In this document: positions 26,820-37,233 of the stretch, in pieces
Position numbering within the stretch: position 1 is the first letter of the stretch
How the letters are laid out: the number at the start of each line of letters is the position of its first letter
Origin: Roseovarius atlanticus
Lineage (GTDB): Bacteria > Pseudomonadota > Alphaproteobacteria > Rhodobacterales > Rhodobacteraceae
Assembly (NCBI RefSeq): GCF_001441615.1
Contig: NZ_LAXJ01000012.1
Coordinates: 62,001 to 126,000 of the forward strand
Direction: 5' to 3'
Length of the DNA: 64,000 nucleotides
Program-made: the position numbers and the translations under genes
Notes under the pieces: model-generated
Told to the model about the DNA's origin: nothing
Database searches by the model: none
Seen by the model: only the letters and a program-made list of their open reading frames with translations

Positions 26820-27221
26820 GCGCGCCAACCACCCGTCCAGCCGCTTGGCGTTGACGCCCATATCCGATTTGCCGAACCGCAGCCGACCATAGAGCACGAT
26901 CTGACCGCCCTGCCGTGCGACCGTGGTATAGTCGGGAAACCCCCACAGCGCCGAACGGGTGATATACGTGATCATCCCCTCGTCGACCGAGCCTGCCAGT
27001 ACCGTGGTCCGCGGCGTGTCGCGAATGATCGCGTCCAGCCGTTCGAGTGTGTCACCTTCATTCGACACCACTCGCACCGCGCTGCCCGCACCTTCACCGG
27101 GTTCCAGACCGTTCGGCAGATCGTGCCAGTCCTCCGCGTAAGACGGCGCAAGACGCACGTAGATCCCAAGCGCGATCAGAGCAAGCACCAGAACGACAAT
27201 GATCCGCGTCAGAATATACAT
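26814..27221 (-). CDS. DUF1499 family membrane-anchored protein
   Basis: A 135-residue protein with one N-terminal membrane segment (MYILTRIIVVLVLALIALGI) and a soluble domain. The DUF1499 features are LERLDAIIRDTPRTTVLAGSVDEGMITYITRSALWGFPDYTTV and IVLYGRLRFGKSDMGVNAKRLDGWL. The family has no assigned biochemical role. It lies 12 bp after the ureohydrolase gene on the same strand and probably shares its transcript. Confidence 0.88.
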   Translation of the reverse strand: MYILTRIIVVLVLALIALGIYVRLAPSYAEDWHDLPNGLEPGEGAGSAVRVVSNEGDTLERLDAIIRDTPRTTVLAGSVDEGMITYITRSALWGFPDYTTVARQGGQIVLYGRLRFGKSDMGVNAKRLDGWLARL

Positions 27222-27233
27222 GGCTATCCCTCT

Positions 27234-28196
27234 CTATCGCCGCGTCCAGCCCCAAAGGCACAGCATCTCCATCACCACATGCGCGCCCGCAATGGCCGTG
27301 GCCCCGGTGGTGTCGAACGGCGGCGACACCTCGACCATGTCCCCGCCCACAAGGTTGATCCCCGCGATATCGCGCAGGATCGCGGCGGCCTGCCAGCTGG
27401 CCAACCCGCCCCAGACTGGCGTGCCTGTCCCCGGTGCGAAGGCCGGATCGAGGCAGTCGATGTCGAACGTCATGTAGGTCGGCGCGTCGCCCAGCACCTC
27501 CCTGATCCTCGCAGCAACGGCGGCGGGCCCCATCTCGTGCACCTCCCGCGCGGTCAGGGTCGGCACGCCCAGGTTATCCTCGTTCACCGTGCGGATCCCT
27601 ACCTGGATCGAGCGCGCCGGGTCCACCAGCCCTTCCTTCACGGCCTTGTAGAACATGGTGCCGTGGTCGATCCGCTCCATGTCGTCATCCGCCCAGGTGT
27701 CGGAATGCGCATCGAAATGCAGCAGCGACAGCGCCCCGTATTTCTCGGCATAGGCGCGCAAAATCGGGAACGAGATATAATGATCGCCCCCGATCGCGAT
27801 GCTGGCCGCGCCGCCCTTCAGGATGCCTCGGATGTGTTCCGTCAAGGCGGCGGGAAACTCCGACACCTTGGCATAGTCGAACGCCATGTCGCCGTAATCC
27901 ACGATCGCCAGCGCCTCCAGCGGGCTGTAGCCGTCCCAATAGATGGGCGGATCGAACGGTTGCAGGCTCGACGCCTCGCGCACCGCGCGCGGCCCCAGCC
28001 GCGTACCGGTGCGGTTGGTCACCGCCTGGTCGAACGGGATGCCGGTGATGGCCACGTCCACGCCCTTCAGGTCCTTGCTGTATTTCCGCCGCAGAAAGGA
28101 CGGCGCGCCGCCAAAGGCGTTCTCGAACGACAGCCCGCGCAGATCGTCCCGCGTGAACGCCTGGTCCACCTGTTTCTTAGCATCCTCAAGCGCCAT
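27234..28196 (-). CDS. speB: Agmatinase-like ureohydrolase
   Basis: A 320-residue member of the arginase/agmatinase family. The binuclear manganese site is visible in order: GGDHYISFP, LLHFDAHSDTW and MTFDIDCLDPAFAPGTGTPVWGG. FDQAVTNRTGTRLGPRAVREAS is the usual substrate-loop region. SpeB splits agmatine to putrescine and urea, but members of this family also act on guanidino acids such as guanidinobutyrate, and the exact substrate cannot be told from sequence. It sits between an M20 hydrolase and a DUF1499 gene. Confidence 0.85.
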   Translation of the reverse strand: MALEDAKKQVDQAFTRDDLRGLSFENAFGGAPSFLRRKYSKDLKGVDVAITGIPFDQAVTNRTGTRLGPRAVREASSLQPFDPPIYWDGYSPLEALAIVDYGDMAFDYAKVSEFPAALTEHIRGILKGGAASIAIGGDHYISFPILRAYAEKYGALSLLHFDAHSDTWADDDMERIDHGTMFYKAVKEGLVDPARSIQVGIRTVNEDNLGVPTLTAREVHEMGPAAVAARIREVLGDAPTYMTFDIDCLDPAFAPGTGTPVWGGLASWQAAAILRDIAGINLVGGDMVEVSPPFDTTGATAIAGAHVVMEMLCLWGWTRR

Positions 28197-28213
28197 CCTT
28201 GCGCCCTCCTTCG

Positions 28214-29383
28214 TTATCCGTTCAGCGGTTGCGCCCGCTCCACCAGCCGGGCAAAGAACGACGCCCCAACCGGCGCCACCGCATCGTTGAAATCAAATCC
28301 GGGATGATGCAGCGACGGCCCCTCGCCCTGTCCCAGAAACAGATAAGCACCGGGCCGCGCATTCAGCATAAAGGCGAAATCCTCGGCCCCCATCTCGCGC
28401 TGGCGGTCGGTCTGCACCATGTCGGCTCCAGACACCTCGCCCGCCACTTCGGCGGCAAAACCCGTCTGGTCGGCATGGTTCACCGTGGCCGGATACCCCG
28501 TCTCGATCCGCAGCGCCGCTTCGACCCCGTAAGCGGCCGCCTGCCCCGCGATGATCTCTTCCAGCCGCGTGTGCACCATCTGTTGCACCTCCGGCGCAAA
28601 GGTGCGGATCGTGCCGTTCACATAGGCCGTCTCGGGCACGATATTCTCGGCGCTGCCGGTGTGGATCTGGGTCACCGACACGACCAGATCCTGCAGCGCG
28701 TGATGGTTGCGGCTGACGATAGTCTGGATCGCCTGCACCATCCCCGCCGCCGCCACGACCGGATCGCGCGTGTGGTGTGGAAAGGCGCCGTGCCCGCCCT
28801 GCCCGGTGATATCGATGTGGAACGTGTCCACCGCCGCCATGATCGGCCCCGGCGTGGTGCTGAACAGCCCTTCGGCATCCCCCGGCATGGTGTGCAGCGC
28901 GTAGACCTGTTCGATCCCGAATCGCTCCATGATGCCTTCCTCGACCATGATCCGCCCACCGCCCGGCCCCGCCTCTTCGCTGGGCTGAAAGATCAGCGCA
29001 ACGCGGCCTTTGAAATTGCGCGTCTCGGTCAGGTACCGCGCCGCGCCCAGCAGCATCGTGGTGTGCCCGTCATGCCCGCAGGCGTGCATCGCCCCCGGCG
29101 TCTGCGAGGCATGGGGCACGCCCGTCGTCTCATGAATCGGCAGCGCATCCATGTCGGCGCGCAGCCCGATGGTCGGCCCCGGCCCCTGCCCCTCGATCAC
29201 TGCCACCACGCCGGTCTTCGCGATCCCGGTCTCGATCTGCGTGATCCCGAACTCCCGCAACCGCTCCACGACAAAGGCCGCCGTCTCATGACAGTCGAAT
29301 CCAAGCTCGGGCCGCTGATGCAGATGCCTGCGCCACGCCGTCATGTCGTCTGCAAATCCTGCGATCCGGTTGATGATGGCCAA
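28214..29383 (-). CDS. M20-family amidohydrolase (hippurate hydrolase / aminoacylase type)
   Basis: A 389-residue metal-dependent hydrolase. The metal and catalytic motifs are GLRADMDALPIHE, HACGHDGHTTMLLGAARYL and FQPSEEAGPGGGRIMVEEG. QREMGAEDFAFML near the C-terminus carries another metal-site Glu region, and the dimerisation domain is about residues 185-300. It has the C-G-H-D motif of the amidohydrolase branch, which removes acyl groups from amino acids or related amides. It lies 17 bp upstream of the ureohydrolase gene in the same direction, so the two may serve one nitrogen-salvage route. Confidence 0.88.
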   Translation of the reverse strand: MAIINRIAGFADDMTAWRRHLHQRPELGFDCHETAAFVVERLREFGITQIETGIAKTGVVAVIEGQGPGPTIGLRADMDALPIHETTGVPHASQTPGAMHACGHDGHTTMLLGAARYLTETRNFKGRVALIFQPSEEAGPGGGRIMVEEGIMERFGIEQVYALHTMPGDAEGLFSTTPGPIMAAVDTFHIDITGQGGHGAFPHHTRDPVVAAAGMVQAIQTIVSRNHHALQDLVVSVTQIHTGSAENIVPETAYVNGTIRTFAPEVQQMVHTRLEEIIAGQAAAYGVEAALRIETGYPATVNHADQTGFAAEVAGEVSGADMVQTDRQREMGAEDFAFMLNARPGAYLFLGQGEGPSLHHPGFDFNDAVAPVGASFFARLVERAQPLNG

Positions 29384-29447
29384 GCGTCTGGACTCCTTTT
29401 CGCTCTGCGGTCAGGGTCCACTCAACGCCAGAAAGAAGGAGGGTGCA

Positions 29448-30260
29448 ATGCCCGATGACCTGATCCATGACCCCAAGGGCGGGATGCCCCGGCTGCGCGC
29501 GATCATGCGCGCGCTGCGCGATCCCGACACCGGCTGCCCGTGGGACATCGAACAGGATTTTGGCACCATCGCCCCCTACACAATCGAGGAAGCCTACGAG
29601 GTCGCCGACGCCATCGAGCGCGGCCAGTGGTCCGAGCTGCGCGACGAACTGGGGGACCTCTTGTTCCAGTCCGTGTTCCACGCCCAGATCGCCGACGACA
29701 AGGGGCTGTTCGATTTCGACGACGTGGCCAATGGCATCGCCGACAAGATGGTCGCCCGCCACCCGCACGTCTTTGGCGATGAAAGCCGCGACAAGTCCGC
29801 CGAGCAACAGACCCGCGACTGGGAAACCGTCAAGGCGGCCGAACGGGCGGCCAAGGCCCAGACCGGCGTGCTCGACGGCGTGGCGGTCGGCCTTCCCGCC
29901 CTCATGCGCGCGGTGAAACTCCAGAAACGCGCGGCGCGTGTAGGCTTCGACTGGCCCAATGCCTCGCACGTCCTGGACAAGATCACCGAGGAAGCACACG
30001 AGCTGCAAGAGGCCGCCGACACGCTTGGCCCCGACGAGGTCGAGGAAGAATTCGGCGATCTTCTCTTCGTCATGGCCAACCTCGCCCGGCACATGAAGGT
30101 CGATCCCGAACAGGCCCTGCGCCGCGCCAACGCCAAGTTCACCCGCCGGTTCGAGCGGATCGAGGCGTTTCTGGCCGAAGACGGCAAGACCCCGCAAGAC
30201 TCGAACCTGGCCGAGATGGACGCCTTGTGGGACCGCGCCAAGTCCGAGGAAAAAGCCTGA
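29448..30260 (+). CDS. mazG: Nucleoside triphosphate pyrophosphohydrolase MazG
   Basis: A 270-residue all-alpha NTP pyrophosphatase with two MazG domains. The first carries EEAYEVADAIERGQWSELRDELGDLLF and the second EEAHELQEAADTLGPDEVEEEFGDLLF, each holding the acidic residues that bind magnesium. It clears non-canonical NTPs. The ATG at 29448 (MPDDLIHDPKGGMPRLRAIM) has AAGGAGG about 8 bp before it. It is divergent from the M20 hydrolase and convergent with the DUF2189 gene, whose stop is 2 bp away. Confidence 0.95.
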   Translation: MPDDLIHDPKGGMPRLRAIMRALRDPDTGCPWDIEQDFGTIAPYTIEEAYEVADAIERGQWSELRDELGDLLFQSVFHAQIADDKGLFDFDDVANGIADKMVARHPHVFGDESRDKSAEQQTRDWETVKAAERAAKAQTGVLDGVAVGLPALMRAVKLQKRAARVGFDWPNASHVLDKITEEAHELQEAADTLGPDEVEEEFGDLLFVMANLARHMKVDPEQALRRANAKFTRRFERIEAFLAEDGKTPQDSNLAEMDALWDRAKSEEKA

Positions 30261-30262
30261 GG

Positions 30263-31102
30263 TCAGGTGGCTGTCGCGCCGCCCCGGTCATCGCTGGCCT
30301 CGCCGGCGCGTCTGTCCTCACCTTCCACCACGATCTGCCGGTAGAGGTGCCATGTGGCATGGCCCAGAAGCGGCAGCACCACGAACAGCCCCAGGAAGCC
30401 CGGAGCGAGTGCCACGAACGTCAGCACCGCCACGATCGCGGCCCAGCACAGCATCGGCACCGGGTTGCCCGCGACGGTCTGAATGCTGGTGATCATCGCG
30501 GTCACGAAATCCACCTCGCGGTCCAGCAGCAGCGGCAACGCCACCACCGTCATGGAAAACAGCAACAGCGCAAAGGCCGCGCCCACGGCACTGCCCACGG
30601 CCAGCATCGTCAGCCCCTCGCGCGTCAGGTAGATGTCGTAAGAGGTCGAGACGTTGGTCATGGTCGAATAGCCCAGGAACAGCGCAAAGATCATATGCGC
30701 GAGGAAGAACCAGAACAGGAACACCACGATCACCACGGCGCAGATCGACGGCAACTGCCGATGCCTCTGGTCAAAGATCACGCCCATGATGTCCTTTGCC
30801 ACCAGCGGCGCGCCGGTCTCCAGCCGGTGACTGACCTCGTACAGACCGACCGCCGCGAAGGGACCGATCAGCGGAAACCCCACCGCCGCGAAGACCAGCC
30901 AATAGGTCTGTCCGGTGATCCAGGTTATCCAGATCATGCCCCAGCCGATGGCCACGTAGACGCCCGCGAAAAGAACGGCGTAGCCGGGCGCTCGAAGCAT
31001 GTCCCGAAAACCCCGGCGCAATGCCGTGCCCAGCATGTCCAGCCGGACGTCGCCAAGCTCCGGCACACCCAGCGGCCGCGCGTGCTGTTCCCTTTCGGCC
31101 AT
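30263..31102 (-). CDS. DUF2189 integral membrane protein
   Basis: A 279-residue protein with about six membrane segments. The family features are a cytoplasmic N-terminal stretch ([20 protein letters not shown]), the segment [21 protein letters not shown], and a C-terminal [26 protein letters not shown]2189 proteins are frequent in alphaproteobacteria; some are described as cytochrome c oxidase subunit I-like, but no function is established. The C-terminal tail is acidic and disordered. It has a predicted AGGATT ribosome site and stands as a single gene. Confidence 0.88.
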   Translation of the reverse strand: MAEREQHARPLGVPELGDVRLDMLGTALRRGFRDMLRAPGYAVLFAGVYVAIGWGMIWITWITGQTYWLVFAAVGFPLIGPFAAVGLYEVSHRLETGAPLVAKDIMGVIFDQRHRQLPSICAVVIVVFLFWFFLAHMIFALFLGYSTMTNVSTSYDIYLTREGLTMLAVGSAVGAAFALLLFSMTVVALPLLLDREVDFVTAMITSIQTVAGNPVPMLCWAAIVAVLTFVALAPGFLGLFVVLPLLGHATWHLYRQIVVEGEDRRAGEASDDRGGATAT

Positions 31103-31173
31103 GGAATCCTCCCTCGGGCGACAAGCCTACAGCCTGCCCGCGCGTCGGCAAAGCCGAATTTGAGTTCGGCGCA

Positions 31174-32586
31174 CTACAGGATCGGCGGCCGCGTCTCGGG
31201 CCAGCGCGTCGCGCGGTGGTAGGCCTCGGCCAGCTCCAGCAGGCGCGCATCGTCGCCGTGCCGCCCGATCAGCTGCAGCCCCATCGGCAGGCCCTGCGGC
31301 CCGAACCCGGCGGGCACCGCAACGGCGGGCAGACCCAACAGGCTCGCGGGCACCACCACCTCCATCCAGCGATGATAGGTGTCCATCCCCTGCCCCGCGA
31401 CGCTCTTCGGCCAGTCCAGCGCCTTGTCGAACGGCCAGACCTGCGCCGTGGGCAAAGCGATGACGTCGAACCGCTCGAAAAACGCGTCAGCGGCGCGCAG
31501 CCAATCGGAGCGCAGCACACTCGCCGCGTGCACGTCCAGCGCCGACAGCGCGCGGCCCTGCTCGACCTCCCAGATCGCCTCGGGCTTGAGATGCCGGCGC
31601 AGCGTTTCATCCTCGTACATCGGCGACTTGTCCGACGCGATGGCCCAGCTACGCAGCGCGGTCCAGGACTGCCACAGCGCCTCGCGGGAAAACGGCGAGG
31701 CGGGGCTGTCCACGGCGCAGCCCACCTGCCCCAGCACATCCAGCGCCGCTTCGCACAGGGGCAGGATACCGTCCTCGAACGGCAACGCGCCGTTCCAGTC
31801 CGCCAGCCAGGCCACGCGCAAGCCTGCCGACTCGCCGCGCAGCGCGCCGACCGGTGCAAAATCCGGGCCCCGCAGGCCACCCTTCCGCGGCACCGACATC
31901 ACGTCCAGCTGCAACGCAAGATCGCCGGGGCAGCGGGCCATCGGCCCGTTGGTGGCCAACCGGTGCAAAAAGACATCACCCTCGGCCCCACCCGGCACCC
32001 GGCCCCAGCTGGGGCGCATCCCGTAGACGTTGCTCCACCCCGCCGGGTTGCGCAGGCTGCCCATCATGTCCGAGCCGTCGGCGATCGACAGCATCCCCGC
32101 CGCCAGCGCCACCGCCGCGCCGCCCGACGACCCGCCGCAACTGCGCGTCAGGTCATAGGGGTTGGCGGTGACCCCATGCACCGGATTGTAAGTGTGACTG
32201 CCCAACCCGAATTCCGGCGTATTGGTCTTGCCGATGACAATCGCGCCCGCCGCGCGCAGCGGTGCGATATGCGGGCTGTCCACGGCGGCGATCTGCCCGG
32301 AAAACGCGGGCGAGCCATGGCTGGTGGGCAAGCCCGCCGCGTCGGCCAGATCCTTGACCGCGAGCGGCAAACCGTGCAGCGGGCCTTTCGCCTCGGCCTT
32401 GTCCGCCGCACGCGCCTCGGTCAGCAACACCTCACGCTCGCGCATCGACACGATGGCATTGAGCGGCCCGTTCACGGCCTCGATCCGGTCCAGTGTCGCC
32501 GCCATCAGGTCGGTCGCGCGCAACCGCCCTTCGCGGATCGCGTGCGCCTGGTCCGCGGCGGTCAGTGTCAGCGGATCACTCGTCAT
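31174..32586 (-). CDS. Amidase, amidase-signature family
   Basis: A 470-residue Ser-cisSer-Lys hydrolase. The triad can be placed at Lys78 (PLAVKDLADAAG), cis-Ser153 (SCGGSSGGAAVA) and nucleophile Ser177 (GSDMMGSLRNPAG). The core is intact and of normal length. The substrate is unknown, since this family covers many amides. It does not form part of a GatCAB set here, as no gatB or gatC is adjacent. Its ATG overlaps the 3' end of the preceding periplasmic-protein gene by 11 bp, so the two are cotranscribed. Confidence 0.9.
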   Translation of the reverse strand: MTSDPLTLTAADQAHAIREGRLRATDLMAATLDRIEAVNGPLNAIVSMREREVLLTEARAADKAEAKGPLHGLPLAVKDLADAAGLPTSHGSPAFSGQIAAVDSPHIAPLRAAGAIVIGKTNTPEFGLGSHTYNPVHGVTANPYDLTRSCGGSSGGAAVALAAGMLSIADGSDMMGSLRNPAGWSNVYGMRPSWGRVPGGAEGDVFLHRLATNGPMARCPGDLALQLDVMSVPRKGGLRGPDFAPVGALRGESAGLRVAWLADWNGALPFEDGILPLCEAALDVLGQVGCAVDSPASPFSREALWQSWTALRSWAIASDKSPMYEDETLRRHLKPEAIWEVEQGRALSALDVHAASVLRSDWLRAADAFFERFDVIALPTAQVWPFDKALDWPKSVAGQGMDTYHRWMEVVVPASLLGLPAVAVPAGFGPQGLPMGLQLIGRHGDDARLLELAEAYHRATRWPETRPPIL

Positions 32587-33400
32587 GGGAACAGATCGGC
32601 GGACGCGGCGTGCCGCGCTCCGTGGCGTTGATGCCTTCGACCCAGCCTGCGCCGATGGCCAGCATCATCATGTCCATCATCGTCCAGGCGTTGACCGCTT
32701 CACCGTTCGTAAGCTCGGCCAACGTCTGCGCCACCTCGACGGTGACCGGCGCGCCATTCGCCTCGCAGGTCACGCGGTTGGCATTGTCGCGCACCAGCGT
32801 GTCGAAATGCTCCAGCATCAGGGCCTGGCTGCGCCGGATTGCGTCGATTCCCGGCACATCCGCACAGTCGCCCGTCAGCACCTGAAACCCCATCGGCGTG
32901 CGCAGCGGATCGTCGGAGAAAAAGCTGACACGACCCGACCGCACGCCCTCCGCGAGGATCCTGTAATAGGCGACCGCCGCCGCGTCGCGGGTCAGGCCCT
33001 CCTGCTGCATAAGCGCCTGCTGCATGTCCTCGCCCACGATGAAACAGCCGTATTCCTCGAACTCCGCATAGGCATCGACCGCCCCGATCCCGCGCTGAAC
33101 CACCGGCGAGGCGATGTCATAGCGGGTGTCGATCTTCGGCGGCTGAATGGTGCATATTTCGGGCCCCAGCACGATCCAGTCGCCGTGCCTGTCCGCCTCG
33201 CCCCGCGCCAGCGCCGCCTCGGCATAGGTTGTCAAAGTGTCGTGGAGCTCCGGCGTGGGCATCTCCTGCGCCATGCGCGCCTGCGGCCCGACCACGCAGC
33301 CATTTTCCGACAGGTAGGCCCGCACAGAGGCGTCATCGGCCCAAGCGCCGCCCGCGGTCAGCATCATCACGATGCCCGCTGCGGCAAGCGTCCTAGACAT
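32576..33400 (-). CDS. Periplasmic protein of unknown function
   Basis: A 274-residue protein with a signal peptide ([23 protein letters not shown]). The start is placed at 33400, where the ATG overlaps the prfB stop by 8 bp. A longer in-frame reading would remove the N-terminal signal. The mature protein contains six Cys spread along it (NGCVVG, EICTIQ, YGCFIV, GDCADV, VTCEAN, PICSH), which would suit disulfide bonding. Several Met/Ala-rich helices are visible ([14 protein letters not shown]). No family is recognised. Position between prfB and an amidase gives no clear clue. Confidence 0.75.
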   Translation of the reverse strand: MSRTLAAAGIVMMLTAGGAWADDASVRAYLSENGCVVGPQARMAQEMPTPELHDTLTTYAEAALARGEADRHGDWIVLGPEICTIQPPKIDTRYDIASPVVQRGIGAVDAYAEFEEYGCFIVGEDMQQALMQQEGLTRDAAAVAYYRILAEGVRSGRVSFFSDDPLRTPMGFQVLTGDCADVPGIDAIRRSQALMLEHFDTLVRDNANRVTCEANGAPVTVEVAQTLAELTNGEAVNAWTMMDMMMLAIGAGWVEGINATERGTPRPPICSHDE

Positions 33401-34523
33401 CCTCGCCCTGCGCCTCGGCCCGCGACTTGCCCGACACGTCCAGCGCCAGGGTGGCGGCCATGAACGGGTCCAGATCCCCGTCCAGCACACCCTTGGTGTC
33501 GCTGGTCTCGTGCCCGGTGCGCAGGTCCTTCACCATCTGGTAGGGCTGCAACACGTAAGACCGGATCTGGTTGCCCCAGCCTGCATCCCCCTTGGCCTCG
33601 TGCGCGGCGTTGATATCGGCATTCCGCTTGTCCAGCTCCAGCTGGTACAGCCGCGATTTCAGCGCCTTCATGGCGATATCCCGGTTCTGGTGCTGCGACT
33701 TTTCCGAGCTGGTCACGACGATGCCCGTGGGATGGTGCGTGATCCGCACCGCCGAGTCGGTCTTGTTCACGTGCTGCCCGCCCGCGCCCGAACTGCGATA
33801 GGTGTCGATGCGGATGTCGTTGGGGTTCACCTCGATCTCGATATTGTCGTCCACCACCGGGTAGACCCAGACCGAGCTGAATGATGTGTGCCGCTTGGCC
33901 GCCGAATCGTAGGGCGAGATCCGCACCAGCCGGTGCACACCCGATTCCGATTTCAGCCAGCCATAGGCGTTGTGCCCGCTGATCTTGTAGGCCGCCGACT
34001 TGATCCCGGCCTCGTCGCCCGGCGTCTCGGATTGCAGCTCGACCGTGTAGCCATGCTGCTCGGCCCACCGCACGTACATCCGCGCCAGCATGTTGGCCCA
34101 GTCGCAGCTTTCCGTGCCGCCCGCGCCCGCGTTGATCTCCAGGAAGGTGTCGTTGCTGTCGGCCTCGCCGTTCAAGAGTGCTTCCAGCTCCTTCGCCGCC
34201 GCCCTCTTGGCCAGCCGCCGCAGCGCCTCCTCGGCCTCGGACACGACCTCGTTGTCGTCCTCCATCTCGCCCAATTCAATCAGGCCGGTCTGGTCCTCCA
34301 GCTCCGCCTTGATGGAATCATGCGTCTCGATCGCATCGACCAGAGCCTGCCGCTCGCGCATCAGCGCCTGCGCCTTGGCAGGATCGTCCCAAAGATTGGG
34401 GTCCTCCACCCGCGCGTTGAACTCTTCCAGCCGGTGCTGCGCGGTCTGCCATCCCAACCGCTGGCGCAACAGCTCCAGCGAGGTTTCGATTTCGGCAACA
34501 AGTGTCTGTATCTCGGCGCGCAT
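33393..34523 (-). CDS. prfB: Peptide chain release factor 2
   Basis: A 376-residue RF2 that ends translation at UGA and UAA. The catalytic GGQ is in [17 protein letters not shown]. The stop-reading site reads SPY ([17 protein letters not shown]) where the textbook E. coli tripeptide is SPF, a conservative change. The frame is continuous from [13 protein letters not shown], so the programmed frameshift found in many bacteria is absent. It follows mrcA by 99 bp on the same strand, an order seen widely in alphaproteobacteria. Confidence 0.96.
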   Translation of the reverse strand: MRAEIQTLVAEIETSLELLRQRLGWQTAQHRLEEFNARVEDPNLWDDPAKAQALMRERQALVDAIETHDSIKAELEDQTGLIELGEMEDDNEVVSEAEEALRRLAKRAAAKELEALLNGEADSNDTFLEINAGAGGTESCDWANMLARMYVRWAEQHGYTVELQSETPGDEAGIKSAAYKISGHNAYGWLKSESGVHRLVRISPYDSAAKRHTSFSSVWVYPVVDDNIEIEVNPNDIRIDTYRSSGAGGQHVNKTDSAVRITHHPTGIVVTSSEKSQHQNRDIAMKALKSRLYQLELDKRNADINAAHEAKGDAGWGNQIRSYVLQPYQMVKDLRTGHETSDTKGVLDGDLDPFMAATLALDVSGKSRAEAQGEDV

Positions 34524-34622
34524 TGTGGCGATGTCCTTGGGTCTGCTCAGGGCTTGGTGATATCAAGGCCCTTCGCCGCGGACAAGATCACGCGCACCTT
34601 CGCGACGCGGCAGGACGGCCCG

Positions 34623-37145
34623 TCAGTACAGGCCGCCCGAGCTCATGTTGCCGAAGCTGGATTTCTGTCCCACCTGCGCCTTGTTCCCGGTCGAGGTCGT
34701 GACCTCGCGCACCTGCTCGGTCTCGCCGGCCTGGAACAGGTCGAAATCCCCGCCCATCGCATAGCCGCCGTCGAACATGATCCCGAACAGCGGGTCTTCG
34801 CCTTCGCGGAAACATTCCGACACCACATTGGCGCCCGAGGCACCGTCGGGCAGGCGCGAGCCTGAATAGCGGTCGATGTTGATGAAATCGCAGCCCTCGG
34901 GCACCTTGAACTCCGTGCCGCCGTATTTCTGGATCGCCTTTTCCATGAACGCCTGGAAGACAGGCCCGCACATGGACGAGCCATAGGCGCTGCGCCCCAT
35001 GCCGCGCGGCTGGTCATAGCCGATGTAACAGCCCGCCGCGATGGTCGACGAAAAGCCCACGAACCAAACGTCGCGCGCATCGTTGGTGGTGCCGGTCTTG
35101 CCGGCAATCGGCACCGGCAGGTTGATCGCGCCGCGCGCCGTGCCCCGGTCGACCACGCCTTTCATCATCGATGTCAGCTGATAGGCTGTGACCGGGTCCA
35201 TCACGCGCTCGCGGTCGGACACGATCCGCGGGCCGCGCGACCGCGGGATGCCGGGATCGTTGCAGTCGGTGCAATCGCGGGTGTCGTGACGGTAAACCGT
35301 GCGCCCGTAACGATCCTGCACCCGGTCCACCAGCGTCGGCTGCACCCGCTCACCGCCATTGGCGAACATCGAATAGGCCGCCACCATCTTGTAAAGCGTG
35401 GTCTCCTCGGAGCCCAGGGCGTTTGCCAGAAACGGCTTCATGTTGTCATAGACACCGAATTTCTCGGCATAGCTCGCCACCGTCTCCATCCCGACCTCCT
35501 CGGCCAGCCGGATGGTCATCAGGTTCCGCGACTGCTCGATCCCCGTTCGCAGCGGCGTCGGGCCGTAAAACTTGTTCGACGAGTTCTTGGGCCGCCACAG
35601 CCCCTGCGGCGTATTGATCTCGATAGGCGCGTCCACGACGATCGTCGCCGGCGTATAGCCGCTGTCCAATGCAGAGGCGTAAACGAACGGCTTAAAGCTC
35701 GACCCGGGCTGGCGTTTGGCCTGCGTGGCGCGGTTGAAGACCGAATGCTGATAGGAAAACCCGCCCTGCATCGCCAGCACGCGGCCGGTGTTGACGTCCA
35801 TCGCCACGAACCCACCCTGCACCTGCGGCACCTGCCGCAAGGTCCAGCGGATAAAGCTGCCATCGCTGTCGGCCGTCATGCGTCGCACATGCACGATCTC
35901 GCCGCGCTCAAAGGTTTCCTGGAAATTGCCGGGCAGCCAGGCGATGTCTTCGCGCGGCACCACATGCGGCTCGGCGTCGGTTTCCTCGACACCCTCGATG
36001 CCAAGGCGCATCTGCTGGTCCCCGATCTCAAGGATCACGGCGGGGTACCACGTGCCGTCCAGCTTGATATCGCGGGCCACGCGTGTGTCGGCCAGCGCCG
36101 CGCGCCAGGTCTCTTCGCTTGCCAGCGCCTCCTCCGGCAGGGTCTTGCCCGTACCACGCCAACGACCTGTACCCCGGTCATAGATTTCAAGCTGTTCGCG
36201 CAACGCTTCGGCGGCAATGTCCTGCAACTCGCGGTCGATCGTGGCCCGCACGGCCAGCCCGCCCGAGAAAAACTCGCCCTCGCCGAAATCCTGGCTCAAC
36301 TGGCGGCGAATCTCGTCGGTGAAATAGTCGCGTGGCGGCAACTGCGCCGAAAACGGTTCGAAATCGCCGTTCTGAACGGATCTCAGCGGCTGCGCCACCT
36401 CGGTCTCATAGCTCGCTTTATCGATGTATCCGTTCTCGTACATCTCTTTCAGAACGAAGTTGCGGCGCGTCAGCAGCCGCTCGCTCTCGCGCACTGGATG
36501 GTAATCCGACGGCGCCTTCGGCATCGACGCCAGGAACGCCGCCTCGTGCGGGGCCAGCTCGCGCAGCGGCTTGTTGAAATAGGTCTGCGCCGCCGCCGTC
36601 ACACCATAGGAGTTCTGACCGAGGAAGATCTCGTTCATGTAAAGTTCAAGGATATCTTCCTTGCTCAGCGTCTCCTCGATCCGCGTGGCCAGGATGATTT
36701 CCTTGATCTTGCGCTCGATGCGGCGATCCCCGGACAGCAGGAAGTTCTTCATCACCTGCTGGGTGATGGTCGACGCGCCACGCACGTTGCGCCCGCGCGA
36801 CCGCACCGCCTCGACGACCGCCGCCGCGATGCCGCGCGCGTCATAGCCTGCGTGGCTGTAGAAGTTCTTGTCCTCGGCCGAGATGAAGGCCTGTTTCACC
36901 AGGTCGGGAATATCCTCGGCCGGGGTGAACAGCCGCCGTTCGCGGCTGAATTCGTCGATGATCCGCCCCTCGCCCGAATAGATCCGGCTGATCGTCGGCG
37001 GGGTATAATTCGCCAGGCTCTCGTGGCTGGGAAGGTCCTTGCCATAGATGTGAAACACCGCGCCGATCGACAGCGCGATCACCACGACGACAAGCGTCAC
37101 GAGGCTAAAGATGGTGCCCAGGAATGTGGTGATGGGTCTCAACAA
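34623..37145 (-). CDS. mrcA: Penicillin-binding protein 1A, bifunctional
   Basis: An 840-residue class A PBP. It has an N-terminal membrane anchor (about 10-32), then a glycosyltransferase domain with catalytic Glu91 in ISAEDKNFYSHAGYDARG and the motif RGASTITQQVMKNFLLS. The transpeptidase domain has the Ser-x-x-Lys box in KRQPGSSFKPFVYA (about residue 475), SRN (EQSRNLMT) and KTGTTNDARDVW (about 715). It polymerises and cross-links peptidoglycan in the periplasm. It lies between amiC and prfB, all on the minus strand, a cell-wall group conserved in this class. Confidence 0.95.
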   Translation of the reverse strand: MLRPITTFLGTIFSLVTLVVVVIALSIGAVFHIYGKDLPSHESLANYTPPTISRIYSGEGRIIDEFSRERRLFTPAEDIPDLVKQAFISAEDKNFYSHAGYDARGIAAAVVEAVRSRGRNVRGASTITQQVMKNFLLSGDRRIERKIKEIILATRIEETLSKEDILELYMNEIFLGQNSYGVTAAAQTYFNKPLRELAPHEAAFLASMPKAPSDYHPVRESERLLTRRNFVLKEMYENGYIDKASYETEVAQPLRSVQNGDFEPFSAQLPPRDYFTDEIRRQLSQDFGEGEFFSGGLAVRATIDRELQDIAAEALREQLEIYDRGTGRWRGTGKTLPEEALASEETWRAALADTRVARDIKLDGTWYPAVILEIGDQQMRLGIEGVEETDAEPHVVPREDIAWLPGNFQETFERGEIVHVRRMTADSDGSFIRWTLRQVPQVQGGFVAMDVNTGRVLAMQGGFSYQHSVFNRATQAKRQPGSSFKPFVYASALDSGYTPATIVVDAPIEINTPQGLWRPKNSSNKFYGPTPLRTGIEQSRNLMTIRLAEEVGMETVASYAEKFGVYDNMKPFLANALGSEETTLYKMVAAYSMFANGGERVQPTLVDRVQDRYGRTVYRHDTRDCTDCNDPGIPRSRGPRIVSDRERVMDPVTAYQLTSMMKGVVDRGTARGAINLPVPIAGKTGTTNDARDVWFVGFSSTIAAGCYIGYDQPRGMGRSAYGSSMCGPVFQAFMEKAIQKYGGTEFKVPEGCDFINIDRYSGSRLPDGASGANVVSECFREGEDPLFGIMFDGGYAMGGDFDLFQAGETEQVREVTTSTGNKAQVGQKSSFGNMSSGGLY

Positions 37146-37233
37146 AATAACGGTCCTTTCGCAGTCGCCTTCATATAAGCGGGGCCGCAGGGCGCGTCAA
37201 AACACATTCCCGCGCGGGTTCGCCTTAGGCGCC

